Of a stretch of 64,000 nt of DNA, positions 25,990-33,541 are shown piece by piece (position 1 is the first letter of the stretch; the number at the start of each line of letters is the position of its first letter). The DNA is taken from contig NZ_JAATEM010000028.1 of assembly GCF_012034205.1 (NCBI RefSeq), positions 38,397 to 102,396 on the forward strand, given 5' to 3'. This DNA comes from Streptomyces composti (GTDB taxonomy: Bacteria; Actinomycetota; Actinomycetes; Streptomycetales; Streptomycetaceae). The notes under the pieces are model-generated. The model saw only the letters and a program-made list of their open reading frames with translations. It ran no database searches and was not told the origin of the DNA. The translations under genes were made by a program, and so were the position numbers.

Positions 25990-26667
25990 GTGTTCGACTT
26001 TCTTTCCAACTATGACGACCCGTCCCTGCTGGGCGCCTTCTGGGTCACGGTGCAGCTCACCGTCTTCTCGGCCATCGGGTCACTGATCTGGGGCACCCTG
26101 CTGGCAGCCATGCGGGTCAGCCCGGTGCCTCTGATGCGCGGTTTCGGCACCGCCTATGTGAACATCGTCCGGAACATTCCGCTCACCGTCATCATCGTCT
26201 TCACCTCGCTCGGTCTCGCCGACATCTTCGGGGTGACGATGGGCGCGGCCGACGACTTCGACGTGAAGTACTTCCGGCTGGCGGTCCTCGGTCTCGTCGC
26301 CTACACCGCGGCGTTCGTCTGCGAGGCGATCCGCTCCGGCATCAACACGGTGCCGGTCGGACAGGCGGAGGCGGCCCGTGCCATCGGTCTGAGCTTCAGC
26401 CAGGTGCTGAGGCTCGTCGTGCTGCCGCAGGCCTTCCGCTCGGTCATCGGCCCGCTGGCCAACGTGCTGATCGCACTGACCAAGAACACGACCGTCGCGG
26501 CCACCATCGGTGTGGCGGAGGCCGCGCTGCTGATGAAGGAAATGATCGAGAACGAGGCGCAGGTACTGCTCATCGGCGGGATCTTCGCCTTCGGGTTCGT
26601 GGTCCTGACCCTGCCCACCGGCCTCTTCCTCAACTGGCTGAGCAAGCGACTGGCGGTGAAGCGATGA
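25990..26667 (+). CDS. gluC: Glutamate ABC transporter permease
   Basis: Permease of 225 residues of the His/Glu/Gln/Arg/opine family with about five membrane segments. The cytoplasmic coupling motif EAARAIGLSFSQVLRLVVLP (about 122-141) interacts with GluA. The start is GTG 25990 with GGGAG four bases upstream. It overlaps gluD by four bases (ATGA at 26664-26667), implying translational coupling. The N-terminus MFDFLSNYD matches actinobacterial GluC. Confidence 0.94.
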   Translation: MFDFLSNYDDPSLLGAFWVTVQLTVFSAIGSLIWGTLLAAMRVSPVPLMRGFGTAYVNIVRNIPLTVIIVFTSLGLADIFGVTMGAADDFDVKYFRLAVLGLVAYTAAFVCEAIRSGINTVPVGQAEAARAIGLSFSQVLRLVVLPQAFRSVIGPLANVLIALTKNTTVAATIGVAEAALLMKEMIENEAQVLLIGGIFAFGFVVLTLPTGLFLNWLSKRLAVKR

Positions 26668-27575
26668 CTTCCGTTCTCTACGACGCCCCCGGCCCGAAGG
26701 CCAAGCGGCGCAATGTCATCTTCTCGGTCATCTTCTTCGTCCTGCTCGCCCTGCTGCTGTGGTGGATCTGGCGGGTGATGGACGAGAAGAACCAGCTGCA
26801 GTGGTCGCTGTGGAAGCCCTTCACCCAGTCGCAGGCCTGGACGACATATCTGCTGCCGGGGCTGGCCAACACCCTGAAGGCCGCCGGGCTGGCCATGGTC
26901 ATCGCCCTGCCCCTGGGTGCCGTTCTCGGCATCGCCCGGATGTCCGACCACCGCTGGGTGCGCATTCCGGCGGGCGCGGTGGTGGAGTTCTTCCGCGCCA
27001 TCCCGGTGCTGCTGCTGATGCTGTTCGCGAACGAGGTCTACGTCCGCTACACCGGCATCTCCAGCGACGACCGGCCCCTGTACGCGGTCGTCACCGGTCT
27101 GGTTCTCTACAACGCCTCGGTGCTCGCCGAGGTCGTCCGCGCCGGCATCCTGTCCCTGCCCAAGGGACAGACGGAGGCGGCCCAGGCGATCGGTCTGCGC
27201 AAGACCCAGACGATGACGAGCATCCTGCTGCCGCAGGCGGTCACCGCGATGCTTCCCGCGATCGTGAGCCAGCTCGTCGTCATCGTGAAGGACACCGCCC
27301 TGGGCGGCGTGATGCTCAACTTCACCGAGCTGCTGAACTCCCGCGCCACGCTCGCGGCCAACTACGCCAACGTCATCCCCAGCTTCATCGTGGTGGCGAT
27401 CATCTTCATCATCCTCAACTTCATCCTCACCTCCTTCGCCTCCTGGCTCGAGGGCTGGCTGCGCCGCAGCAAGCGGAGCACGGGTGCGGTTGTCGGCGTG
27501 GAGGACGTCACCGAGCTGAACGCGGCCGAGATCGGCGGCACCCACGGGACGGGAGCCGGAAAGGGCGGTGCCTGA
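26664..27575 (+). CDS. gluD: Glutamate ABC transporter permease
   Basis: Second permease of the glutamate importer, 303 residues. An N-terminal membrane segment (IFSVIFFVLLALLLWWIWRV) and a 60-residue extension precede the core permease domain, which has the coupling motif EAAQAIGLRKTQTMTSILLP (about 171-190). The C-terminal about 45 residues after the last membrane span are hydrophilic. It starts at ATG 26664 inside the last codons of gluC. A perfect 15-bp terminator hairpin follows. GluC and GluD probably form a heterodimer. Confidence 0.94.
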   Translation: MTSVLYDAPGPKAKRRNVIFSVIFFVLLALLLWWIWRVMDEKNQLQWSLWKPFTQSQAWTTYLLPGLANTLKAAGLAMVIALPLGAVLGIARMSDHRWVRIPAGAVVEFFRAIPVLLLMLFANEVYVRYTGISSDDRPLYAVVTGLVLYNASVLAEVVRAGILSLPKGQTEAAQAIGLRKTQTMTSILLPQAVTAMLPAIVSQLVVIVKDTALGGVMLNFTELLNSRATLAANYANVIPSFIVVAIIFIILNFILTSFASWLEGWLRRSKRSTGAVVGVEDVTELNAAEIGGTHGTGAGKGGA

Positions 27576-27592
27576 CCCGCTCCGCTCGATGT

Positions 27593-27627
27593 GACTGTGG
27601 CCCGCCGGCACTCGGCGGGCCACAGTC
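27593..27627 (+). terminator. gluABCD operon terminator
   Basis: A perfect 15-bp stem, GACTGTGGCCCGCCG (27593-27607) with its complement 27613-27627 and loop GCACT, 17 bp after the gluD stop. No T-tract. Confidence 0.85.
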
Positions 27628-27681
27628 GTCCGCTGTGACGACCCGTCACGACGCCACATGATCGGCACGGCCATCTGTCGC

Positions 27682-27713
27682 TTGACGCGGGCACCGGCAA
27701 TGGGTTGCATACT
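27682..27713 (+). promoter_or_regulatory. Possible promoter of the FAD monooxygenase gene
   Basis: TTGACG at 27682-27687 resembles a -35 element. A -10-like TTGCAT (17-bp spacer) or CATACT (20-bp spacer) follows in a locally AT-richer stretch, about 80-110 bp before the gene start. This was read by eye and is only suggestive. Confidence 0.35.
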
Positions 27714-27794
27714 TTCTGTGATCGTGCACCCTGCTCCACCTACCTGTTCCCTCACGTCCCCTCAGACGTCGCTTCGAGCAGGGGGCGCCGCGCA

Positions 27795-29423
27795 ATGGAC
27801 CCGGTGATCGTCGTCGGGGCGGGGCCCGTGGGGCTCACGCTCGCCCTGGCACTGGCGCGGCAGGACGTGCCGTGTGTGGTGCTGGACGAGGGTCCGGGCA
27901 AGGACGAACCGCGTCCGGCGCGTACCGTCGTGCTGCGCGAGGACACCGCCGCGCTGATGGAACGGCTGACCGGTGTGCGGCTCACGCGGCTCGGCTGCCG
28001 TTGGGCCGGATGGCGGTCGATGCGGCGCAGACAGGTGATCAGCGAGGTCGCTTTCGGTGACGGCGCCGCCGCGCCTCCGCTGCACATCCCCCAGCATGTT
28101 CTCACCGGCGCGCTGCGGTCGGCCCTGGCCGGCGAACGGCTCGTCGAGGTCGCCGCGGAGAGCCGTCTGGACTCCCTGGAGCAGGAGCCCTCGGGGGTCA
28201 CCGCCCACACGCGTGGCCCCAAGGGGACCTGGTGGAGGGGGAGTTACCTGGTGGGCTGCGACGGGCCGCGGTCGACCGTGCGCAAGCTCCAGGACATCCG
28301 CTTCCCGGGGCGTACCGCGGTGGAACGTCACGCCGTGGCCGTGCTGCGCACGGAACTCCCCTGGGAGAACGAGGCGCTGCTGCACCGGCTGCCGCCGTGG
28401 CGCTCGTCCGGCCCCTCGGCCGGTGAGATCACCGCGCGCCCTCTGCCGGACGGCCTGTGGCGGCTGGACTGGCTGCTGCCTCCCGGCAAGGACCTGGTCA
28501 CACCGGAGATGCTGCTCGCCCGCATCCGGGAGACGCTGGCCGGCTGGACCAACGGGACGACTCCGCCGTACGAGCTCCTGGACACCGGTGTCCACACCGT
28601 GCACCACCGGCTCGCCCGACGCTGGCGGGCGGACCGGGTGTTCCTCGCCGGGGACGCGGCGCATCTGCTCGGCGCGCTGGGCACGCACGGTCTTGACGAG
28701 GGGCTGCGGGACGCCGACAACCTCGCCTGGAAGCTGGCGCTGGCCTGGCACCACGGGCCGCGCGAGGCACTGCTCGACAGCTACCAGGCCGAGCGGCGGG
28801 CGGCCGTCGCCGCCCGGCTGCGTGCCGCCGATCAGGCACTGCCCATACTGCGGGACGGCGGAGGGCTGCGCTCGTACGTCCCCGGCTCGGCGCGCAATCA
28901 CGAGATCCTGCTGATGGACGGTCACCTCGGGCGGGGCGCTCTGGGGGCACCGGGGGCGTACGGTGACTCGCCGCTCGCGCCGGGGCGGCTCGAGGGCGAG
29001 GTCGCGGTCGACACCCCGCCGGGTTCCCAGGTGGAGGACGTCCGGGTCACGGCGGAGGACGGCACCTTCGTGCAGCTGCGCGAGCGGCTCGGCCGTGGCG
29101 CGCTGCTGGTGGTGCTGATCGCGCCGGGCACGGCGGTGTGGGAACGGCGGCACTGGATGTCCGCCGGGATCATGCCCCGGCTGGCGGCGGCCGTCGCGGC
29201 GCTGCCGCACCGGGCCGAGCTGCTGGTCGCGGAGAGCTACCCGGGGGCGCCGGCCCACAGTGTGCTGCTGGTGCGCCCGGACGGTCATCTGGTCACCGCG
29301 CTGAGCGGTGTCCGCCCGGCGGATCTGTACGCGGCGACGGAGGCTGTGCTCGGCGGACCTGCGGACGAGGGGGCGGAGGCGCGAGCGGGAGCGGAGGCGG
29401 AAGCGGGGGCCGTGCCGGGCTGA
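27795..29423 (+). CDS. FAD-dependent aromatic-ring-type monooxygenase
   Basis: Flavoprotein of 542 residues of the p-hydroxybenzoate hydroxylase fold (FAD_binding_3). The dinucleotide-binding GAGPVGLTLALALAR is at the N-terminus (about 8-22), the CDGPRSTVRK segment (DG motif) near 155, and the second FAD motif FLAGDAAHLLGALG with GLDEGLRDADNLAWKLA near 282-312. The C-terminal thioredoxin-like domain of phenol-hydroxylase types is present but ends in an Ala/Glu-rich tail. The usual GxG(L/M)N(T/L)G sequence is here GTHGLDEGLRDADN, a modest departure. ATG 27795 is chosen over an upstream in-frame ATG at 27705. It stands alone, not in a biosynthetic cluster. The substrate is unknown. Confidence 0.85.
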   Translation: MDPVIVVGAGPVGLTLALALARQDVPCVVLDEGPGKDEPRPARTVVLREDTAALMERLTGVRLTRLGCRWAGWRSMRRRQVISEVAFGDGAAAPPLHIPQHVLTGALRSALAGERLVEVAAESRLDSLEQEPSGVTAHTRGPKGTWWRGSYLVGCDGPRSTVRKLQDIRFPGRTAVERHAVAVLRTELPWENEALLHRLPPWRSSGPSAGEITARPLPDGLWRLDWLLPPGKDLVTPEMLLARIRETLAGWTNGTTPPYELLDTGVHTVHHRLARRWRADRVFLAGDAAHLLGALGTHGLDEGLRDADNLAWKLALAWHHGPREALLDSYQAERRAAVAARLRAADQALPILRDGGGLRSYVPGSARNHEILLMDGHLGRGALGAPGAYGDSPLAPGRLEGEVAVDTPPGSQVEDVRVTAEDGTFVQLRERLGRGALLVVLIAPGTAVWERRHWMSAGIMPRLAAAVAALPHRAELLVAESYPGAPAHSVLLVRPDGHLVTALSGVRPADLYAATEAVLGGPADEGAEARAGAEAEAGAVPG

Positions 29424-29501
29424 CCGGTGGCCGTGGAGTCCGCCGGGCCGGGGCACAAGCGCCGTGCGCGGTCACCGTGTGGTCCACATGGTGACCGTGA
29501 G

Positions 29502-29531
29502 TTGAACGGTCCGGTGGCTTCGTGGTGTACT
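29502..29531 (+). promoter_or_regulatory. Candidate promoter for the leader peptide-cysteine dioxygenase operon
   Basis: TTGAAC (29502-29507), an 18-bp spacer and TGTACT (29526-29531) match the -35/-10 consensus at four of six positions each. The predicted transcription start falls at or next to the GTG codon at 29539, which would make the leader peptide leaderless. Confidence 0.5.
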
Positions 29532-29538
29532 CCGGCCC

Positions 29539-29625
29539 GTGACCGACACCTGTGTGCGCCTGTGGCGGAGGGTCCATATGGACCTCCTCCGCTATGCGGG
29601 CTGCGTGTGTCGCCCGTCCGTCTGA
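29539..29625 (+). CDS. Cysteine-containing leader peptide (28 codons) of attenuator type
   Basis: A short frame GTG...TGA encodes a 28-residue peptide that contains TDTCVRLWRRVHMDLL and ends RYAGCVCRPSV. The Arg-Arg-x-His-x-Asp-Leu-x-Arg core followed by a Cys cluster is the pattern of putative actinobacterial leader peptides located before sulfur-metabolism genes. A shorter start is possible at ATG 29578 (15 residues), which has GGAGGG six bases upstream. That segment also forms an imperfect palindrome around CCATATGG (about 29565-29592). The likely role is ribosome stalling at Cys codons (TGC GTG TGT) when Cys-tRNA is low, changing RNA structure ahead of the dioxygenase gene 113 bp downstream. 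The family pattern is recalled, not searched. Confidence 0.7.
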   Translation: MTDTCVRLWRRVHMDLLRYAGCVCRPSV

Positions 29626-29650
29626 TCTCGCGCTTCTTTCACGCCCTTTC

Positions 29651-29709
29651 GCGCGCTGCCCCACCGTCGCGCACGCACACCGGTGCGTTGCCGTCGCCCG
29701 GGCGCGCGC
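29651..29709 (+). promoter_or_regulatory. Candidate attenuator RNA structure
   Basis: Between leader peptide and cysteine dioxygenase gene, GCGCGCTGCCC (29651-29661) can pair with GGGCGCGCGC (29700-29709) with a small bulge. Inside lies a separate hairpin ACGCAC (29673-29678) / GTGCGT (29683-29688) with loop ACCG. The two could be alternative or nested structures. This was judged by eye without energy calculation. Confidence 0.4.
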
Positions 29710-29738
29710 TCTTGCGAACGCCTTTCAGGACGGTGCAC

Positions 29739-30326
29739 GTGTCTGTCTCCTCTTCCCCCACCCCCTCCCCCGCCGCCGCCACCTCCACTCCGGCTGCCGG
29801 TTTCGCGGCGACCGCCGCTCTTCGGGCCGGTGCCGCGCCGACGCAGGCCGAGCTGTTCGACTTCGTGCGGCGGGCGGCCGCCGACGCCGGACTCATCGCC
29901 TCGCTCCCCCTCGACCCCGAGGGACGCACCTGGGTGCGCCTCGACGGGCCCGGTGGCAGCGAGGCGTGGCTGATCGGCTGGCCACCCGGCACCGGCACCG
30001 GCTGGCACGACCACGCCGAGTCCGTCGGCGCCTTCATCACCGCCTCGGGCGAACTCAAGGAGAACTCGCTCGCCGTGCGGCTGCCCACCGACGGCTGGAA
30101 GACGCTGGAACTCACCGAGGGCGTGGACCGCTCACGCCGGCTGCCGGCCGGCCAGGGCCGCGCCTTCGGCCGGCACCATGTGCACGAGGTGCTCAACGAG
30201 TCCCAGGACCGGCATGCGATCTCCGTGCACGCCTACTACCCGCCGCTGCCGCAGATCCGCCGCTACAGCCGCAGCGGCCCGCTGCTGAGGCTGGAGCAGG
30301 TCGAGCGCCCGGAGGACTGGCAGTGA
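29739..30326 (+). CDS. Cysteine dioxygenase
   Basis: Cupin enzyme of 195 residues that oxidises cysteine to cysteine sulfinate. The first cupin motif supplies iron ligands in GTGWHDHAESVGAFITASGELKE (read as WHDH, His90 and His92, then Glu near 105), and the third histidine lies in GRHHVHEVLN (about His149). The late HAISVHAYYPPL segment is also typical. I chose GTG 29739, eight bases after AGGA; the first 25 residues are low-complexity Ser/Pro/Ala. The next gene, a rhodanese, starts within its last codon (GTGA overlap). The two gene products suggest disposal of excess cysteine sulfur. Control by the upstream leader peptide is inferred. Confidence 0.92.
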   Translation: MSVSSSPTPSPAAATSTPAAGFAATAALRAGAAPTQAELFDFVRRAAADAGLIASLPLDPEGRTWVRLDGPGGSEAWLIGWPPGTGTGWHDHAESVGAFITASGELKENSLAVRLPTDGWKTLELTEGVDRSRRLPAGQGRAFGRHHVHEVLNESQDRHAISVHAYYPPLPQIRRYSRSGPLLRLEQVERPEDWQ

Positions 30327-30826
30327 GCGGCACGGGCGAGAGCACCGTGCCGGGGGCCGTGCCGGATGACGCGCCCCCGCCGCGACACGCGCCTCCGCCG
30401 CGCGGATCCGCCGCATCCGAACCAGGCGGGTCGGCCGCGGGGCCCGTGGGCATCGACGCGCTGCTGGAGCGGGTGCGGTCGGGCTACGCGCGCATCGAAC
30501 CCCGCGACGCCCACGCCGCCGCCGAGGCCGGCGAGGCGCTGCTGGTGGACATCCGCTACGCCGCCCTGCGTGAGCGGGACGGGCTCGTCCCCGGCGCACT
30601 GGTGGTCGAGCGCAACGAACTGGAGTGGCGTCTCGACCCGCAGGGCAGCCACCGTCTCCCCGAGGCCACCGGTCACGATCTGCGGATCGTGGTGATCTGC
30701 AACGAGGGGTACGCCTCCAGCCTGGCCGCGGAGTCCCTGCACCGGCTGGGGCTGCACCGGGCCACCGATCTGATCGGCGGTTTCCAGGCCTGGCGCGCCG
30801 CCGGGTTGCCGGTGACGCCTCCCTAG
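30323..30826 (+). CDS. Rhodanese-like sulfurtransferase
   Basis: Single rhodanese domain, 167 residues. After a Pro/Ala-rich N-terminus of about 40 residues the domain runs from GIDALLERVRSGYARIEP to GGFQAWRAAGLPV. The active-site loop is CNEGYASSLAA with Cys126. The CH2A-like LLVDIRYAALRERDGLVPGAL also matches. The GTG start at 30323 overlaps the cysteine dioxygenase stop and has GGAGG seven bases upstream, so translation is coupled. It probably handles sulfane sulfur produced during cysteine breakdown; the acceptor is unknown. It converges on recX with a 34-bp gap. Confidence 0.9.
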   Translation: MSGTGESTVPGAVPDDAPPPRHAPPPRGSAASEPGGSAAGPVGIDALLERVRSGYARIEPRDAHAAAEAGEALLVDIRYAALRERDGLVPGALVVERNELEWRLDPQGSHRLPEATGHDLRIVVICNEGYASSLAAESLHRLGLHRATDLIGGFQAWRAAGLPVTPP

Positions 30827-30860
30827 GGCGCGCAGCGCGACGCCGGCCACGGGGCGGGCG

Positions 30861-31700
30861 CTAGAACCCCTCGCCCTCCAGGAACTCCGTGTCCTCTCCC
30901 ACCTCCTGAAGTGCCTGGCGCACCACTCGGAGGGCGAGGCCCTCGGAGTAGCCCTTGCGGGCGAGCATGCCGGCGAGGCGGCGTATGCGCTTGTCGCGGT
31001 CGAGGCCGCGCGTGGCGCGCAGCTTGCGGGCGACCAGCTCGCGCGCGGTCGCCTCCTCCTGTTCGGAGTCGAGCTGGGAGACCGCCGCGTCGATCAGTGC
31101 GGCGTCCACGCCCTTGGTGCGCAGCTCCTGGGCGAGGGCGCGGCGGGCCAGGCCGCGTCCGTGGTGTCTGGACTCGACCCAGGCGTCCGCGAAGGCACTG
31201 TCGTCGATCAGTCCGACCTCTTCGAAGCGGGACAGCACCTCCTCGGCGGCGGCGTCGGGGATGTTTCGCTTGCGCAGGGCGTCGGCGAGCTGTTTGCGGG
31301 TGCGCGGGGTCCCGGTGAGCAGGCGCAGGCAGATCGCCCTCGCCCGCTCGACCGGGTCCCCCGGGGACTCCTCCCCCTCGGCCCTCGACGAGGTCGAGGC
31401 GCCCCCGTCCCGGGCGGTCGCGTCGCCGAAGGCACGGCGCCCGCGTCCGCGTCCACCACGCGGCCCGCCGTCACGCGAGCCGCCGCCCGGTGTCCCGCCC
31501 GTGCGGCGCGAGCCCCGGGTGCCGCGGCGCGGGAGGTCGCCCGGCGTATCCGCCGGGATGCCGCCCGCCTCCGCGGTCTCGTCGCCGTACCCATGGGTCG
31601 CCGCGTCCGCGGCTGAGCCATCACCGGCTCCGATGCCCCTCCCCCGCCGGGCACCGGATGCGGCGAACTCGTACTCGGCCCAGTCCGTTCGTCGGGTCAC
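30861..31700 (-). CDS. recX: Regulatory protein RecX
   Basis: Inhibitor or modulator of RecA filaments. Length 279 residues, longer than the family norm (about 150-170) because of a Gly/Arg-rich, probably disordered extension of about 115 residues. The three-helix RecX repeats follow (ARAICLRLLTGTPRTRKQLADAL read in parts; FEEVGLIDDSAFADAWVESR; GYSEGLALRVVRQAL). The GTG start at 31700 lies three bases after the recA stop, the standard recA-recX arrangement, so recX is cotranscribed with recA. Confidence 0.93.
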   Translation of the reverse strand: MTRRTDWAEYEFAASGARRGRGIGAGDGSAADAATHGYGDETAEAGGIPADTPGDLPRRGTRGSRRTGGTPGGGSRDGGPRGGRGRGRRAFGDATARDGGASTSSRAEGEESPGDPVERARAICLRLLTGTPRTRKQLADALRKRNIPDAAAEEVLSRFEEVGLIDDSAFADAWVESRHHGRGLARRALAQELRTKGVDAALIDAAVSQLDSEQEEATARELVARKLRATRGLDRDKRIRRLAGMLARKGYSEGLALRVVRQALQEVGEDTEFLEGEGF

Positions 31701-31703
31701 GGG

Positions 31704-32813
31704 TCAGCTCTTGGCCGCCGCGGCCTTGGACTTGCCGGCCTTGGCCGCCGGAGCCGGAACCGCGGGCGTCTCGGCCGGAGCAGCGTCCTTGCCCGGCTCG
31801 GTGGCGCTCTCCTCGGGCCGTACGCCGACGCCCAGCTTCTCCTTGATCTTCCGCTCGATCTCGTTGGCGAGGTCGGGGTTGTCCTTGAGGAAGTTGCGGG
31901 CGTTCTCCTTGCCCTGGCCGAGCTGGTCGCCCTCGTACGTGTACCAGGCGCCGGCCTTGCGGACGAAGCCGTGCTCCACGCCCATGTCGATCAGGCCGCC
32001 CTCGCGGCTGATGCCCTGGCCGTAGAGGATGTCGAACTCGGCCTGCTTGAAGGGGGGCGCGACCTTGTTCTTGACGACCTTGCAGCGGGTGCGGTTGCCG
32101 ACCGCCTCGGTGCCGTCCTTGAGGGTCTCGATGCGGCGGATGTCGATGCGCACGGAGGCGTAGAACTTCAGCGCGCGGCCACCGGTGGTGGTCTCCGGGG
32201 AGCCGAACATCACGCCGATCTTCTCGCGGAGCTGGTTGATGAAGATCGCGGTGGTCTTGGACTGGTTGAGCGCGCTGGTGATCTTCCGCAGGGCCTGACT
32301 CATCAGACGGGCCTGCAGACCCACGTGGCTGTCGCCCATCTCGCCCTCGATCTCCGCGCGGGGCACCAGGGCGGCGACGGAGTCGACGACGATGAGGTCG
32401 AGGGCGCCGGAGCGGACCAGCATGTCCACGATCTCCAGGGCCTGCTCACCGTTGTCCGGCTGGGACAGGATGAGGTTGTCGATGTCGACGCCGAGCTTCT
32501 TGGCGTACTCGGGGTCGAGGGCGTGCTCCGCGTCCACGAAGGCGACCTGTCCGCCGGCCTTCTGGGCGTTGGCCACCGCGTGCAGGGTCAGGGTCGTCTT
32601 ACCGGAGGACTCGGGGCCGTAGATCTCCACCACACGGCCACGCGGCAGGCCGCCGACTCCGAGGGCGACGTCCAGCGCGGTCGACCCGGTCGGGATGACC
32701 TCGATGGGCTCCTTCGACCGCTCGCCCATGCGCATGACGGCGCCCTTGCCGAATTGCCGTTCAATCTGTGCGAGCGCGGCGTCGAGCGCCTTCTCGCGGT
32801 CGGTTCCTGCCAT
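31704..32813 (-). CDS. recA: Recombinase RecA
   Basis: Strand-exchange protein and SOS co-protease, 369 residues. The Walker A loop GPESSGKT is at 66-73, with YGPESSGKTTLTLHAVA, LILSQPDNGEQALEI, the MSQALRKITSALNQSKT (L1/L2 region) and GSPETTTGGRALKFYASVR all canonical. The C-terminal about 35 residues form an Ala/Lys/Pro/Glu-rich tail usual in Streptomyces. I chose ATG 32811-32813 (MAGTDREKALDAAL); the frame is open for 22 codons upstream. A LexA-type box lies about 165 bp upstream, and recX follows directly. Confidence 0.98.
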   Translation of the reverse strand: MAGTDREKALDAALAQIERQFGKGAVMRMGERSKEPIEVIPTGSTALDVALGVGGLPRGRVVEIYGPESSGKTTLTLHAVANAQKAGGQVAFVDAEHALDPEYAKKLGVDIDNLILSQPDNGEQALEIVDMLVRSGALDLIVVDSVAALVPRAEIEGEMGDSHVGLQARLMSQALRKITSALNQSKTTAIFINQLREKIGVMFGSPETTTGGRALKFYASVRIDIRRIETLKDGTEAVGNRTRCKVVKNKVAPPFKQAEFDILYGQGISREGGLIDMGVEHGFVRKAGAWYTYEGDQLGQGKENARNFLKDNPDLANEIERKIKEKLGVGVRPEESATEPGKDAAPAETPAVPAPAAKAGKSKAAAAKS

Positions 32814-32978
32814 GGGTTCCACCCGATTTGCTTGAGTCGATCGCTTCACGTCAAAGACGCTAGCGCCTGCCACTGACAATGCGTCCCGACGTCTGTCCGC
32901 CCTGTGGATAACTCCGGGACCTTCTCACCCGAACTGGGTCAGAACACCCGTCGTCGAGCCTCATCGGCGCCTCCATAA

Positions 32979-32990
32979 GAATAGATGTTC
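32979..32990 (-). promoter_or_regulatory. LexA (SOS) box upstream of recA
   Basis: On the minus strand this reads GAACATCTATTC within CGAACATCTATTCT. It matches the actinobacterial SOS consensus GAAC-N4-GTTC with a single deviation, and closely resembles the Streptomyces recA box as I remember it. It sits in a local AT-rich patch 166 bp before the recA start. Confidence 0.8.
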
Positions 32991-33050
32991 GATTTTTGTG
33001 TCAAGCGCACCGCGCGGCACACCGGTTGACCGCGGTGCCAGGAGAGAAGG

Positions 33051-33386
33051 TCAGCGGAGTCCCGCCCGCCGTTCGGCGAAGGCCTCCTCGGCCTCGGCTT
33101 CGAGGCGGTCGCGTTCGGCGACCGGGGTGGCGTTGACCATGCGCCGGGCGTCGTGGCAGATCCTGCCCGTCACCTCGTGCGTCACCCCGTGCTTCCTCAT
33201 CGCCTCCACGAGTGCGTCCCAGGTGATCGGGTCGAGTTCGCAGGTCTCCTCATCCTGCGCAGCCGTGTCCCGCGTCTCCGTGTCCCGCGTCTCCATGTCC
33301 GGCGTCTCCGCGCCCCGTGTCTCCCGCGTCTTCTGTGTCTCCGCGTCCCGAGTCTCCTCGTGGTGCCGAGGCAGCGCCTCGCTCAT
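33051..33386 (-). CDS. Hypothetical protein with Thr/Glu/Asp-rich repeats upstream of recA
   Basis: Protein of 111 residues. The N-terminal half is a run of imperfect pentapeptides (ETRDT, ETRDA, ETRGA, ETPDM) encoded by about 15-bp repeats between 33253 and 33360. The C-terminal half is compact: ELDPITWDALVEAMRKHGV followed by HEVTGRICHDARRM and a charged helix. ATG 33384-33386 has AAGGGG seven bases upstream. It is on the recA strand, between the AI-2E permease and recA, and the C-terminal half looks like the conserved part. Unknown function; the repeat length probably varies between strains. Confidence 0.7.
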   Translation of the reverse strand: MSEALPRHHEETRDAETQKTRETRGAETPDMETRDTETRDTAAQDEETCELDPITWDALVEAMRKHGVTHEVTGRICHDARRMVNATPVAERDRLEAEAEEAFAERRAGLR

Positions 33387-33541
33387 GTGCCGCCCCTTCG
33401 CGTGTTCCTGCGTGCGTGGGTCGCGACGCCGCTCGTGGGCAGGGCCGGTCCGACGACGCGGGAATGACGCATGTGACGACGCTTGGGGAAACGGACGGCG
33501 CGCCCGGGCCAGGTCCACCGGCGGGGCATATGAGGGCCCGC

